Assembly: GCF_029207565.1 (NCBI RefSeq)
Contig: NZ_JANCMW010000012.1
Span: 111,181-175,180 of the forward strand
DNA length: 64,000 nt
Reading direction: 5' to 3'
DNA from: Marinobacter iranensis
Lineage (GTDB): Bacteria > Pseudomonadota > Gammaproteobacteria > Pseudomonadales > Oleiphilaceae
The notes under the pieces were generated by a model. It was given only the letters and a program-made list of their open reading frames with translations, was not told the DNA's origin and ran no database searches. The first letter of the stretch is position 1, and each line of letters opens with the position of its first letter. Shown one piece after another: positions 24,783 to 33,547 of the stretch. The translations under genes were made by a program, and so were the position numbers.

Positions 24783-26729
24783 ATGACTGATAAACAGGTT
24801 TATCCGGTAACTCCGGACGTGGCCAAACGGGCCCTGCTAAACCGGGATCAGTACGAGAAGATGTATAACCAGTCGGTGGAAGACCCGGAAACCTTCTGGG
24901 CCGAACACGGTAAGCGGCTGGACTGGATCAAGCCTTTCTCAAAGGTGAAGAACACCACTTACGATTACGACAACCTTTCCATCAAGTGGTTTGAAGACGG
25001 CCAGCTGAACGCCGCCGCCAACTGCCTGGACCGTCACCTGGAAAAGCGTGGCGACCAGACGGCGATTATTTTCGAAGGTGACGATCCCGCCGATTCCCGC
25101 AATGTGACCTACCGCGAACTGTATGAAGAAACCTGTAAGTTCGCCAATGTCCTGAAATCCCAGGGTGTGAAGAAAGGCGATGTGGTCACCATCTACATGC
25201 CGATGATCGTTGAAACGGGTGTTGCCATGCTGGCCTGTGCCCGTATCGGTGCCATTCACTCTGTTGTCTTCGGTGGCTTCTCACCGGAAGCACTCGGTGC
25301 CCGCATTGCCAACGGCAAGTCCCGTTTTGTGGTAACCGCTGATGAAGGCGTTCGCGGTGGCCGCAAGATCCCGCTCAAGAAAAACGTCGACGCGGCCCTG
25401 AACAATGAGGCCGGCGCCAATGTGGACAAGGTCATTGTAGTCAAGCGCACCGGCGGCGATGTGCCCTGGAAAGACGGCCGCGACCAGAGCTATGAAGAAC
25501 TCATGAAGGGCGCATCGACAGACTGCCCCGCCGAGCCCATGAACGCGGAAGATCCGCTGTTCATGCTGTACACCTCCGGTTCCACCGGCGCGCCGAAAGG
25601 CGTGCTGCACACCACCGGCGGTTACATGGTCTTCACCTCCATGACCCATGAATACGTCTTCGACTACCACGATGGCGACATTTACTGGTGTACGGCGGAT
25701 TTCGGCTGGGTCACCGGCCATAGCTACATCCTGTACGGCCCGCTTGCCAACGGTGCGGTTACCGTGTTGTTCGAGGGTGTGCCCAACTATCCGGACACCT
25801 CCCGCATGGGCCAGGTGGTGGACAAGCACAAGGTAAATATCCTGTACACAGCGCCCACCGCCATTCGTGCCCTGATGGCCGAAGGCGAGTCGTGCATGGA
25901 CGGTACCAAACGTGAAAGCCTGCGCCTGCTGGGCTCGGTGGGTGAACCAATCAACCCCGAAGCCTGGGAGTGGTACCACCGCGTGATTGGCAACAGCAAG
26001 TGCCCGATTGTGGACACCTGGTGGCAGACCGAAACCGGCGGTATCCTGATTTCGCCGCTGCCGGGCGCGATTGATCTCAAGCCTGGCTCCGCCACTGTTC
26101 CGTTCTTCGGTGTGAAGCCGGCGCTGGTGGACAATGATGGCAAGATTCTGGAGGGCAAGACCGAGGGTAACCTGGTTATCCTGGACAGCTGGCCGGGCCA
26201 GATGCGCACCATCTTTGGCGATCATGAGCGTTTCAAACAGACCTACTTCAGTACTTACAAAGGTATGTACTTCACCGGTGACGGCGCCCGTCGCGATGAA
26301 GATGGCTACTACTGGATCACCGGCCGCGTGGACGACGTACTGAACGTGTCCGGTCACCGCCTGGGTACGGCTGAGGTAGAGAGCGCCCTGGTGGCTCACG
26401 ACAAGGTCGCTGAAGCCGCTGTGGTAGGCTACCCCCATGAGATCAAGGGGCAGGGCATCTATGTCTACGTGACCCTGGTTCACGGCGAGGAGCCCACCGA
26501 CGAGCTGAAAAAGGAACTGGTCCAGTGGGTGCGTAAGGAAATTGGTCCGATTGCGTCTCCGGATGTGATCCAGTGGGCGCCTGGACTGCCCAAGACCCGT
26601 TCTGGCAAGATTATGCGTCGGATTTTGCGTAAGATTGCATCCAACGAGCACGATCAGTTGGGAGACACCTCCACCCTGGCGGACCCGGGTGTGGTGGATG
26701 ACCTGATCAGCGGTCGTGCCAACAAGTAA
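24783..26729 (+). CDS. acs: Acetyl-CoA synthetase
   Basis: Activates acetate to acetyl-CoA through an acetyl-AMP intermediate. The 648-residue length is standard for Acs. It has the AMP-binding motif YTSGSTGAPKGVLHT near residue 262, the DTWWQTETG motif, and the C-terminal catalytic/acetylation lysine in PKTRSGKIMRRILRK. A GGGGGAG site precedes the ATG. A LuxR-type regulator gene of the CrbR/ErdR kind follows 44 nt later, matching the known control of acs by CrbS/CrbR in Vibrio and Pseudomonas. Confidence 0.98.
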   Translation: MTDKQVYPVTPDVAKRALLNRDQYEKMYNQSVEDPETFWAEHGKRLDWIKPFSKVKNTTYDYDNLSIKWFEDGQLNAAANCLDRHLEKRGDQTAIIFEGDDPADSRNVTYRELYEETCKFANVLKSQGVKKGDVVTIYMPMIVETGVAMLACARIGAIHSVVFGGFSPEALGARIANGKSRFVVTADEGVRGGRKIPLKKNVDAALNNEAGANVDKVIVVKRTGGDVPWKDGRDQSYEELMKGASTDCPAEPMNAEDPLFMLYTSGSTGAPKGVLHTTGGYMVFTSMTHEYVFDYHDGDIYWCTADFGWVTGHSYILYGPLANGAVTVLFEGVPNYPDTSRMGQVVDKHKVNILYTAPTAIRALMAEGESCMDGTKRESLRLLGSVGEPINPEAWEWYHRVIGNSKCPIVDTWWQTETGGILISPLPGAIDLKPGSATVPFFGVKPALVDNDGKILEGKTEGNLVILDSWPGQMRTIFGDHERFKQTYFSTYKGMYFTGDGARRDEDGYYWITGRVDDVLNVSGHRLGTAEVESALVAHDKVAEAAVVGYPHEIKGQGIYVYVTLVHGEEPTDELKKELVQWVRKEIGPIASPDVIQWAPGLPKTRSGKIMRRILRKIASNEHDQLGDTSTLADPGVVDDLISGRANK

Positions 26730-26773
26730 GGCCTGCTTGTTATCAGGCTGTGTACCTGTGAGGAAACTGTTGA

Positions 26774-27439
26774 ATGACACAAACCATTATCGTCGCCGAT
26801 GATCACCCGCTGTTTCGGGCAGCTTTGAAACAGGCGGTCAGTCAGGCGGTACCTGATGCCAGAACAGTGGAAGTGGACAGCATCAAGGCGCTGCAGGCGG
26901 CGGTGGAGTCGCATCCGGATGCGGATCTGGTGTTGCTGGATCTGAATATGCCGGGCGCCCATGGTTTCTCGGGGCTCGTGTTCATGCGCGGGCAGTATCC
27001 CGGGTTGCCCGTGGTGGTTGTGTCAGGATCGGAGGAAATGCAGGTGATGCGCCGTTCGATCGACTACGGGGCGTCTGGCTTCATTCCGAAGTCCGCGCCC
27101 TTGCCGACCATCACCGAGGCGATTCAGGCGGTCCTGGAAGGGGATGTCTGGCTGCCGGAGGGAGTGGCGGACAAGATCGAGCGGATGCATTCGGACATGA
27201 CGGATTTTTCCGAAAAGCTGGCGTCGCTGACGCCGCAGCAGTTCCGGGTGCTGGGTATGCTGGCCGAGGGGCTCCTGAACAAACAGATCGCCTATGATCT
27301 GGACGTGTCGGAGGCCACCATCAAGGCGCATATCACGGCGGTGTTCCGGAAGCTGGGAGTTCGCAACCGGACCCAGGCGGTGATTGCGATCCAGCAGATG
27401 GAGATTGACCCTTCGGATACGTCATTGTCTGGTAGCTGA
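26774..27439 (+). CDS. LuxR/NarL-family response regulator, CrbR/ErdR type
   Basis: 221 residues. Receiver domain 1 to about 125 (IIVADDHPLF; LVLLDLNMPGAHGF with the phospho-Asp; VVVVSGSEE; FIPKSAP with the conserved Lys). A LuxR HTH follows, about 155-215 (LTPQQFRVLGMLAEGLLNKQ, then YDLDVSEATIKAHITAVFRK). The segment GLLNKQIAYDLDVSEATIKA is characteristic of the CrbR/ErdR regulators that switch on acs during acetate or ethanol growth. Direct linkage to acs supports this. The cognate kinase (CrbS type) is not in the window. Confidence 0.85.
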   Translation: MTQTIIVADDHPLFRAALKQAVSQAVPDARTVEVDSIKALQAAVESHPDADLVLLDLNMPGAHGFSGLVFMRGQYPGLPVVVVSGSEEMQVMRRSIDYGASGFIPKSAPLPTITEAIQAVLEGDVWLPEGVADKIERMHSDMTDFSEKLASLTPQQFRVLGMLAEGLLNKQIAYDLDVSEATIKAHITAVFRKLGVRNRTQAVIAIQQMEIDPSDTSLSGS

Positions 27440-27455
27440 TTGGCCTGAAGGTTTC

Positions 27456-27542
27456 GTCGGATTACGCCTTCGGCTAATCCGACCTACGTTTGCGGGCCTG
27501 CTTCTCTTGTAGGTCGGATTAGGCAAAGCCGTAATCCGACAA
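27456..27542. repeat. REP pair (two inverted REP-type palindromes)
   Basis: The first unit (27456-27488) is itself a stem-loop: GTCGGATTA..., a CCTTCGG loop region, then TAATCCGAC, with CTACG after it. The second (27508-27542) is the same unit in inverse orientation with small changes (GGCAAAGCC in place of the GCCTTCGGC region). The two can also pair with each other. They lie between convergent genes (regulator stop 27439, dehydrogenase stop 27568). This GTCGGATTA family is widespread in gammaproteobacteria and is usually moved by RAYT transposases; no RAYT gene is seen here. Confidence 0.85.
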
Positions 27543-27567
27543 CCCAGCCAGCGTTAACCCTCCAGGC

Positions 27568-28548
27568 TCACTTACTGGCATATCCCAGTTTCTTATCCAC
27601 CAGATTGAACAGCTCCTCACCCTGGTGCCACCGGTCCAGGTTCTCCAGGAACTGGTCGGTCAACGCCCGTTTCCAGCCGATGAAATCCCCGGACATATGG
27701 GGGGTCATGATGACGTTTTCCATGCTCCAGAGAGGGTGATCCTCCGGCAGGGGCTCTTCTTCAAACACGTCAAGGGCTGCGCCGGCGATGTCGCCGTTTT
27801 TCAGGGCGGCAATCAGGTCGTCGGTCTTGACCACCGGGCCGCGGCCGATGTTGATCAGGCGGGCGGTTTTGCGCATGGACTTGAAGGCTTTCTCATTGAA
27901 CAGACCTTCGGTCTGCGGTGTCAGCGGCGCGGCGATGACCACAAAGTCCGCGAGGCCAAGCTGCTCGGTCAGGTCGTCATTGCCATGGACTGCAATAAAG
28001 TCAGGGTCGTCATGGCGGGGCTTGCGGGCGATGCCGTGGGGTTTCAGACCCGCAGCCCTGCACAGGCGGGCGATCTGGCCGCCAATGGAGCCAGCGCCAA
28101 CGATGAGAACCTGTTTGCCTTCGGCTCTCTCCGTTTCCCTGTGCTGCCATTTGTGGTCCGCCTGCAGGCGCAGTGAATGGGGAAAGTCCTTGGCGAACAT
28201 CAGAATTGTGCACAGCACGTATTCGGCAATGGTGCGATCAAAGATACCCCGCGCGTTGGTAACAATCACATCGCCATCGATCAGGTCAGGGAACATCAGC
28301 GCATCAACGCCGGCACTGGTGGCGTGAATCCACTTCAGTTTGTCCGCGGAAGGCCATGCAGCAGCCAGTGCTTCGGTACGGAAGTCCGTCACCATCATCA
28401 CCTCGGTGCCCGGCAGGGTGTCCCTGAGGGTGGGCTCATCCGAGGCAAAACGAACCTCTGCCCGTGCGCGTAACGCATCCATGCCAGGTGGCTCATTTTC
28501 TCCGGGTGCTGTCAGAACGGTCACAACCGGTTTGCTGTGTCGGGTCAT
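27568..28548 (-). CDS. D-isomer-specific 2-hydroxyacid dehydrogenase
   Basis: 326-residue NAD(P)-dependent reductase of 2-keto acids such as glyoxylate or hydroxypyruvate (GhrA-like). The Rossmann motif VLIVGAGSIGGQIARLC is near residue 145. The catalytic Arg lies in INIGRGPVV, the Glu in DVFEEEPLPEDHPLW and the His in MTPHMSGDFIG. The exact substrate is not clear from the sequence. It converges with the acs regulator across the REP pair. Confidence 0.88.
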   Translation of the reverse strand: MTRHSKPVVTVLTAPGENEPPGMDALRARAEVRFASDEPTLRDTLPGTEVMMVTDFRTEALAAAWPSADKLKWIHATSAGVDALMFPDLIDGDVIVTNARGIFDRTIAEYVLCTILMFAKDFPHSLRLQADHKWQHRETERAEGKQVLIVGAGSIGGQIARLCRAAGLKPHGIARKPRHDDPDFIAVHGNDDLTEQLGLADFVVIAAPLTPQTEGLFNEKAFKSMRKTARLINIGRGPVVKTDDLIAALKNGDIAGAALDVFEEEPLPEDHPLWSMENVIMTPHMSGDFIGWKRALTDQFLENLDRWHQGEELFNLVDKKLGYASK

Positions 28549-28720
28549 CTGTCCTCCGCCAATGAAGTTTGTCCGCGTCCGGTCGCGGTGATCGACAGTC
28601 CGGATGTCTGCCTGACAGTCTGGTATCTGAGCGTGAAGTGGTCAAATGTCTTGTACGCCCCCTGTTTACTGACTAACCTGCAGGGGTAGCTATTATTTTG
28701 CCCCGTTTCAGGAGGTGTTT

Positions 28721-29947
28721 ATGGCAGAAGCCGCCAATAAAGAGACCGGCCAGACCAAACCGCGTAAAGTGAAATACCGGAAGAACAAGGCCAGTTGGAA
28801 CCCGGCGATGCAGGCGGTTCCGGTGCCGGGCATTCGTCGCATGGTGAATATGGCGGCCACCATGAAGGATGTCATTCATCTTTCCATCGGTCAGCCGGAT
28901 TTGCCGACACCCAAGCACGTCATTGATGCCTACATCGATGCGCTCAATGCCGGGCAGACGGGTTACACCATGGATGCGGGCCTGCCCGAGTTGCTGGTCG
29001 CTCTGCGGGACTATTATGGCGCCCGTTATGATCGCAAGCTGACCCGGGACAATATCCTGATTACCAGCGGGGCCACCGAGGCCATGTACCTGGCGATTTC
29101 GGCAACTTCCGCGCCCGGGCGGCAGTTCATCGTGACAGACCCCTCCTTCCTGCTGTACGCGCCCCTGATCCGCATGAATGGTGGAGAGGTCAAGTTTGTA
29201 CCCACCCGCGCCGACAACGATCACCAACTGGACCCGGATGAAGTGATCCGCGCCATGGGGCCCCGTACTTTTGCGCTGATCCTGAACAACCCCAATAACC
29301 CGACAGGGGCGGTCTACCCGCGCAGTACCGTTGAGACCATCCTTGAAGAATGTGCCTACCGTGGTATCCAGGTGTACGCGGATGAGGTCTACGACCATCT
29401 CATTTTTGATGATGACGACTTCGCCAGCGTGCTGAACTGTTCGATGGACCTGGACAACATCATGTGCATCAGCAGTTTCTCGAAAACCTACAGCATGGCC
29501 GGGTTGCGGGTAGGCTGGGTGATTTCGAGCCAGGCAGCGATCAAGTCGCTCCGGCGGCTTCACATGTTCACGACTTCGGTTGCCAACACGCCTTCCCAGT
29601 TTGCCGGCGTGGCGGCCCTTACTGGCGACCAGCAGTGCGTCAGGAACATGGTGGACATCTACCGCGAACGCCGCGACAAGGTCGTGGAGCTGATAGACCA
29701 GACACCCTACCTGACCGGTTACAAACCCGGCGGGGCCTTCTTTGCCTTCCCGGATCTTCCGCCCCATGTGGACGGCTCTGACCTGGCGCTGCGCATGCTC
29801 AAGGAAACCGGTGTTTGCCTGGTGCCCGGTGATGCGTTTGGTGAGGGCTGCACCAATGCCGTTCGTATCAGTTTCTCCACAACCTGTGAGAAGCTGGACG
29901 AAGCGTTTGACCGGATCATCCCCTGGATGGCCAAACAGCAGTTCTGA
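28721..29947 (+). CDS. Class I/II pyridoxal-phosphate aminotransferase
   Basis: 408 residues from the ATG at 28721, which has AGGAGG five bases upstream; a GTG two codons earlier overlaps that site. PLP fold type I: HLSIGQPDLPTPKHV, the substrate loop ILNNPNNPTGAVYP, then YADEVYDHL and the PLP-Lys motif SSFSKTYSMAGLRVGW. It resembles the aspartate/aromatic aminotransferase subfamily; the amino acid used is not clear. The basic N-terminus (KPRKVKYRKNKASWNP) is a modest extension. A Cys-rich small protein is encoded 5 nt after it. Confidence 0.88.
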   Translation: MAEAANKETGQTKPRKVKYRKNKASWNPAMQAVPVPGIRRMVNMAATMKDVIHLSIGQPDLPTPKHVIDAYIDALNAGQTGYTMDAGLPELLVALRDYYGARYDRKLTRDNILITSGATEAMYLAISATSAPGRQFIVTDPSFLLYAPLIRMNGGEVKFVPTRADNDHQLDPDEVIRAMGPRTFALILNNPNNPTGAVYPRSTVETILEECAYRGIQVYADEVYDHLIFDDDDFASVLNCSMDLDNIMCISSFSKTYSMAGLRVGWVISSQAAIKSLRRLHMFTTSVANTPSQFAGVAALTGDQQCVRNMVDIYRERRDKVVELIDQTPYLTGYKPGGAFFAFPDLPPHVDGSDLALRMLKETGVCLVPGDAFGEGCTNAVRISFSTTCEKLDEAFDRIIPWMAKQQF

Positions 29948-29952
29948 CGACC

Positions 29953-30144
29953 ATGTCGGCCCTGGACTCGGTGCTTGTTCAATGCCCCTACTGTTGGGAG
30001 ACGCTGGAACTCAGCGTCGACCCTTCGGTGGCGGATCAGGAATATGTGGAAGATTGCCAGGTGTGCTGCCAGCCCATCGTGGTCCATGTGGTCCTCGACG
30101 AAAACCTGACACCCACGGTGGATGTCCGGGCCGAGAACGAATAG
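29953..30144 (+). CDS. CPXCG-motif cysteine-rich protein (63 aa)
   Basis: Small zinc-ribbon-like protein with two Cys pairs, QCPYCWETLEL and DCQVCCQPI (the CPXCG family). Function unknown; metal binding is expected. It starts 5 nt after the aminotransferase stop, so it is probably co-translated. The C-terminus is acidic. Confidence 0.85.
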   Translation: MSALDSVLVQCPYCWETLELSVDPSVADQEYVEDCQVCCQPIVVHVVLDENLTPTVDVRAENE

Positions 30145-30250
30145 CGCCTCCTGGCGTGCCCGCCTTTTCCTGAAGGATCGTTAATCTGGCCAGCTTGCCC
30201 AGGCAGCCCGGTTCGCGCAGGATATGGCGATCTTTAAAGGAGAGTCCCCG

Positions 30251-30820
30251 ATGTTCCCAACAACGTCCCGACTGTTATCGGTATTTGTTCTGGTTTCCCT
30301 GGCGTTACTCGGCGGCTGCGCCAGCCTGTCTCCCTATTCCATTTCCGAGGCAACGCTGGAGCGGCACCTTCAGGATACCGTGAGCGATTTCGATCGCCAG
30401 CAGTTGCAGAGTGGTTCGCCACTCAGCCTCAACCTGAGCAACGCGGATATCACCCTCGGGCCGGATGGCCGTGATGTGGCGGTGATTGATTTGCGTGGCC
30501 AGGTGGCCCTGAATGCCCTGATGGCAAAGCTGCCTGTGGATATTGCCCTGAAAGTCGAGGGGGCACCGGTGTACGACAGTGAGGAAAAGGCGATCTATAT
30601 CAGGCGCCTGCAGCTACTGGAAAGCAGCATCGATTCGCCGTTTTTCAAGGGGGATCTCAAGCCGGTGACGGACACCGTTATGCGTGCCGTGGCACAGATG
30701 CTGGAAACCATGCCGGTGTACCGCCTGGATGAAGCGGACTTCACCCAGCGGATGTTTGGCATGGTTCCCATGGACGTGAGGGTGGCGCCCGGACGGCTTG
30801 AATTTATTATGGCCGAGTAA
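30251..30820 (+). CDS. DUF1439 (YceB-like) lipoprotein
   Basis: 189 residues with a lipoprotein signal (LVSLALLGGC, Cys near residue 19) and then a beta-rich domain as in E. coli YceB (YSISEATLERHL; VDIALKVEGAPVYDSEEKAI; MPVYRLD). The ATG at 30251 is chosen because AAAGGAGA lies just upstream; the in-frame ATG at 30224 has no site. It is probably outer-membrane anchored and may bind lipids. The 3' end overlaps the convergent dehydrogenase gene by 14 nt. Confidence 0.8.
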   Translation: MFPTTSRLLSVFVLVSLALLGGCASLSPYSISEATLERHLQDTVSDFDRQQLQSGSPLSLNLSNADITLGPDGRDVAVIDLRGQVALNALMAKLPVDIALKVEGAPVYDSEEKAIYIRRLQLLESSIDSPFFKGDLKPVTDTVMRAVAQMLETMPVYRLDEADFTQRMFGMVPMDVRVAPGRLEFIMAE

Positions 30821-31973
30821 GTTTCTCCAGGCGCTCGCGCACGGCCTGGCCGATCTCCTGGGTACCTCGCCGGCTTCCGGCGTTCTCCGCAAGGTCCGCA
30901 GCAACGGCGTCGAATAGCTCCCGCCCGGCGGTAGCCACCGCTGGGTCTTTCCGCCCCAGCCACTCCAGCATCCGTGCGGTGGTAAACAACATGGCGGTCG
31001 GGTCGGCGAGCCCCTGGCCGGCGATGTCTGGCGCGCTGCCGTGAGTGGGCTCGAACATGGAGGGCATGCCGGAATCGTCCGGATTCAGGTTACAGGAAGG
31101 TGCCACGCCCATGCCGCCGGAGAGCACAGCCGCAAGGTCGGTGAGAATGTCACCCTGCAGGTTGCTGGCGACAACCACATCAAAGGCCCACGGAGCCTGA
31201 ACAAACTTCATGCAGGCGGCATCCACCAACTCATGGTGGGTGGCCACATCCGGGTATTGTTTCGCCATCTCCTCAAAGGCTTCGGTATACATATCCCCCC
31301 AATAACGTAGTGCATTACGTTTGGTCACGATGCATACCTGGCTCTCGCAGGTCTTGCCATCCAGCGTGCGGAACTGGCGGGTTCTACCTTCTTCGGCACG
31401 GACGGCCGCCCGCAGGCGGGCCTGTTCGAAGCCATAGCGAATAATACGGTCGGTTGCCCGGCGGGTGAACACTTCCATCTGGGTTGCCACTTCGTCGGGT
31501 GAACCTTTGCGAAGTCTTCCGCCCTGGCTGACATACTCGCCCTCGCTGTTCTCGCGGATAACCAGCATGTCGATGTCTTTGGCGCGCTCGTCGGCAAGGT
31601 ACTGACGGGCGCCGGGAAGCAGCCGGGCCGGTCGTTCGCAGACCCACTGGTCAAACCCCTTGCGCATATCCAGCAGGGGCGCCAGGGAGATGCTGTCTGG
31701 CAGCAGGTAGCGGTCAGGATCGTCAACCGGGCCGGGGTCGCCCAGGGCGCCCAGGAGAATGGCATCGTAATGCTTCAGCTGATCCAGCGCATCCGCAGGC
31801 ATGGACTCGCCGTTTTCCTCGTGCCAGGCATGGGAGGGCCAGGGGAAGCGTGTCCACTCCATTGGAAGGTTGTGTCGTTTGCGCAGTGCCTCCAGGCAGT
31901 GTACAGCCTCGGCAACCACTTCAGGGCCGATGCCGTCACCGGGGGTTACAGCAATACGGGTTTTCTGGGCCAT
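30807..31973 (-). CDS. Tartrate/D-malate dehydrogenase-like enzyme (isocitrate/isopropylmalate dehydrogenase family)
   Basis: 388-residue beta-decarboxylating dehydrogenase. The N-terminal RIAVTPGDGIGPEVVAEAV is followed by the family-typical VIRENSEGEYVSQGGRL. The metal-binding and cofactor segments VVASNLQGDILTDLAAVLSG and EPTHGSAPDIAGQGLADPTA are present. The SEGEY and GILTD-like regions fit the tartrate dehydrogenase/D-malate dehydrogenase branch (TtuC/DmlA) better than LeuB. No leuCD genes are adjacent, which supports a catabolic role. Substrate remains uncertain. Confidence 0.82.
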   Translation of the reverse strand: MAQKTRIAVTPGDGIGPEVVAEAVHCLEALRKRHNLPMEWTRFPWPSHAWHEENGESMPADALDQLKHYDAILLGALGDPGPVDDPDRYLLPDSISLAPLLDMRKGFDQWVCERPARLLPGARQYLADERAKDIDMLVIRENSEGEYVSQGGRLRKGSPDEVATQMEVFTRRATDRIIRYGFEQARLRAAVRAEEGRTRQFRTLDGKTCESQVCIVTKRNALRYWGDMYTEAFEEMAKQYPDVATHHELVDAACMKFVQAPWAFDVVVASNLQGDILTDLAAVLSGGMGVAPSCNLNPDDSGMPSMFEPTHGSAPDIAGQGLADPTAMLFTTARMLEWLGRKDPAVATAGRELFDAVAADLAENAGSRRGTQEIGQAVRERLEKLTRP

Positions 31974-32177
31974 TCCGGGTACTCCTTCCTGTTGCCGCGA
32001 TCGTAGAGTCAGCTGTGTGATTCAGTGTAGTCATGTGGCACTGGGATTCCACACGATTTAACAGAGGGTTAGTTTTACCAGTTATGGATTGCTGGTTATA
32101 GTGCAGTCAGAAACCGGGATTTGAGGTCCTTGCTGAGCCATACTTCCCGGACTATCCATTCCAATTGAGGGTTTGCC

Positions 32178-32534
32178 TTGTTCTATCGCCTGATTACCAT
32201 CGTTGGCGGACTGATTTTCGTCGTTATCCTGTTCTCCCTGATCTGGTTCTTCTGCAAACAGTTCCTGCTTCGCCACGGTGTGAAGGAGCAGGTATCCGAC
32301 CGCGCCACGGTACTGGCCACCTGGACGTTTGCCGGTGTGAGTGTGGGGCTGGTGTTTGCGGTGCTGGGCGCCTTTATCCTTGGCCCCTGGGCCTTTTACC
32401 GTACATTGCGGGGCCATGACGCACCGGTCTCTGACGGTGCGGCCATCTGGTGGGGGTTCGGTATCGTTGCTGCATCACTGGGTATCACGGCGGCTGGCTT
32501 CTTCGGTTTCCTCAAGCTGTTAGGCGCGTATTAG
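32178..32534 (+). CDS. Small membrane protein, three hydrophobic segments (118 aa)
   Basis: Not recognised. Start is TTG at 32178 with GAGG seven bases upstream. Predicted membrane segments are about 4-26 (LITIVGGLIFVVILFSLIWF), 47-72 (WTFAGVSVGLVFAVLGAFIL) and 90-113. The loop between the first two is basic (KQFLLRHGVKEQ). The stop codon abuts the stop of the convergent LysR gene with no gap. Confidence 0.7.
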   Translation: MFYRLITIVGGLIFVVILFSLIWFFCKQFLLRHGVKEQVSDRATVLATWTFAGVSVGLVFAVLGAFILGPWAFYRTLRGHDAPVSDGAAIWWGFGIVAASLGITAAGFFGFLKLLGAY

Positions 32535-33428
32535 TCAGACAATGCTGTTCAGTTGCTCCCGGAACCAGATCAGCGCCGGCTCCCTTTCATAGGCCTTGTG
32601 CCAATATAAATGCACATCGATAGCGGGCAGGTCCGCAGGGGCCGTATGGATATCGATATCGGCCCGCTCGGCAATCATGCGGGCGTAGTTCTCCGGCATG
32701 GTCAATAACAGGTCGGTTCCTTCCGCCACCCGACAAGCGGCGTAATAATGCTGGCACCGCAGCCGGATGTTTCGCTGCACACCGAACCGCGACAACTCAA
32801 AATCCTCAATGCCTGGCCCCTCGGAGCGGGACGACACCAGAACGTGCTTCGCCTCAAGGTACTTGTCCATGGTCAGCCCACTGCCGATTAATGGGTGCCC
32901 CTTTCTCGCCAGCACCACCAGCCGGTCCCGCCGTAGCAACTCATGGGCGGTCTGGTTGCTGACCGGCAACAGCACATCCACCGCAAAATCCAGCTTGCCG
33001 GCCGCCAGTTGGGTCTCCATATCCCGCCTGGGTACCCTCTGGCTGGTGATTTCCAGCTCCGGGTAGCTTTCCAACCGCCCCATCAGTTTGGGCAAAAAGG
33101 TGGACTCCAGAATATCCCGCAGCGCCAGCGAGTAGGTTTTGCGCTGGTTGGCGGGGTCGAAGGCATGGAACTGGTTAACCGCACTCTGTACCTGGGTCAG
33201 GCCCGGGCGCATGGATTCCAGGAAGCGGCGGGCCAGGGGCGTTGGCACCATCTGGTTACCCTGCCGGCTGAACAGTGGGTCGTCAAAATGTTCCCGCAAC
33301 CGTGACAGGGAATGGCTGACCGCGGGCTGGGTCAGGTGCAGGGCCTTGGCCGCGCGGGTCAGGCTGCCTTCCCGGTAGATAGTGTCGAATACGTGCAGCA
33401 GGTTCAGGTCCAGCCGGTTGAGTGCCAT
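32535..33428 (-). CDS. LysR-family transcriptional regulator
   Basis: 297 residues. N-terminal winged HTH (LDLNLLHVFDTIYREGSLTR then AAKALHLTQPAVSHSLSRLR) followed by a substrate-binding domain. Encoded divergently from the acyl-CoA dehydrogenase operon, it very probably controls that operon. The 119-nt gap holds repeated ATAAGAA half-sites. LysR regulators normally need a small inducer, here likely a CoA pathway intermediate (inference). Confidence 0.92.
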   Translation of the reverse strand: MALNRLDLNLLHVFDTIYREGSLTRAAKALHLTQPAVSHSLSRLREHFDDPLFSRQGNQMVPTPLARRFLESMRPGLTQVQSAVNQFHAFDPANQRKTYSLALRDILESTFLPKLMGRLESYPELEITSQRVPRRDMETQLAAGKLDFAVDVLLPVSNQTAHELLRRDRLVVLARKGHPLIGSGLTMDKYLEAKHVLVSSRSEGPGIEDFELSRFGVQRNIRLRCQHYYAACRVAEGTDLLLTMPENYARMIAERADIDIHTAPADLPAIDVHLYWHKAYEREPALIWFREQLNSIV

Positions 33429-33447
33429 TGGCGCCTCCTGTTGGTGA

Positions 33448-33482
33448 ATAAGAAATTCTTATAATAGATGATAAGAATAATT
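33448..33482. promoter_or_regulatory. Candidate LysR operator (ATAAGAA half-sites)
   Basis: ATAAGAA-A-TTCTTAT (33448-33462) is a 7-bp inverted repeat, and another direct ATAAGAA starts at 33471, 23 nt from the first. Such a strong site plus a weaker neighbouring half-site in a divergent promoter is the usual layout for LysR regulators. Confidence 0.5.
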
Positions 33483-33547
33483 CAGTCGCGTAATAGTATA
33501 GGGAAATCTAGACTGGCCGATATCGGTCAAACCACGAGGATACGGCG

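Noticed and set aside
25281..26780. 499-codon open frame on the minus strand across acs
   Set aside because: It is the complementary shadow of acs in GC-rich DNA; no family features, and acs itself is certain.
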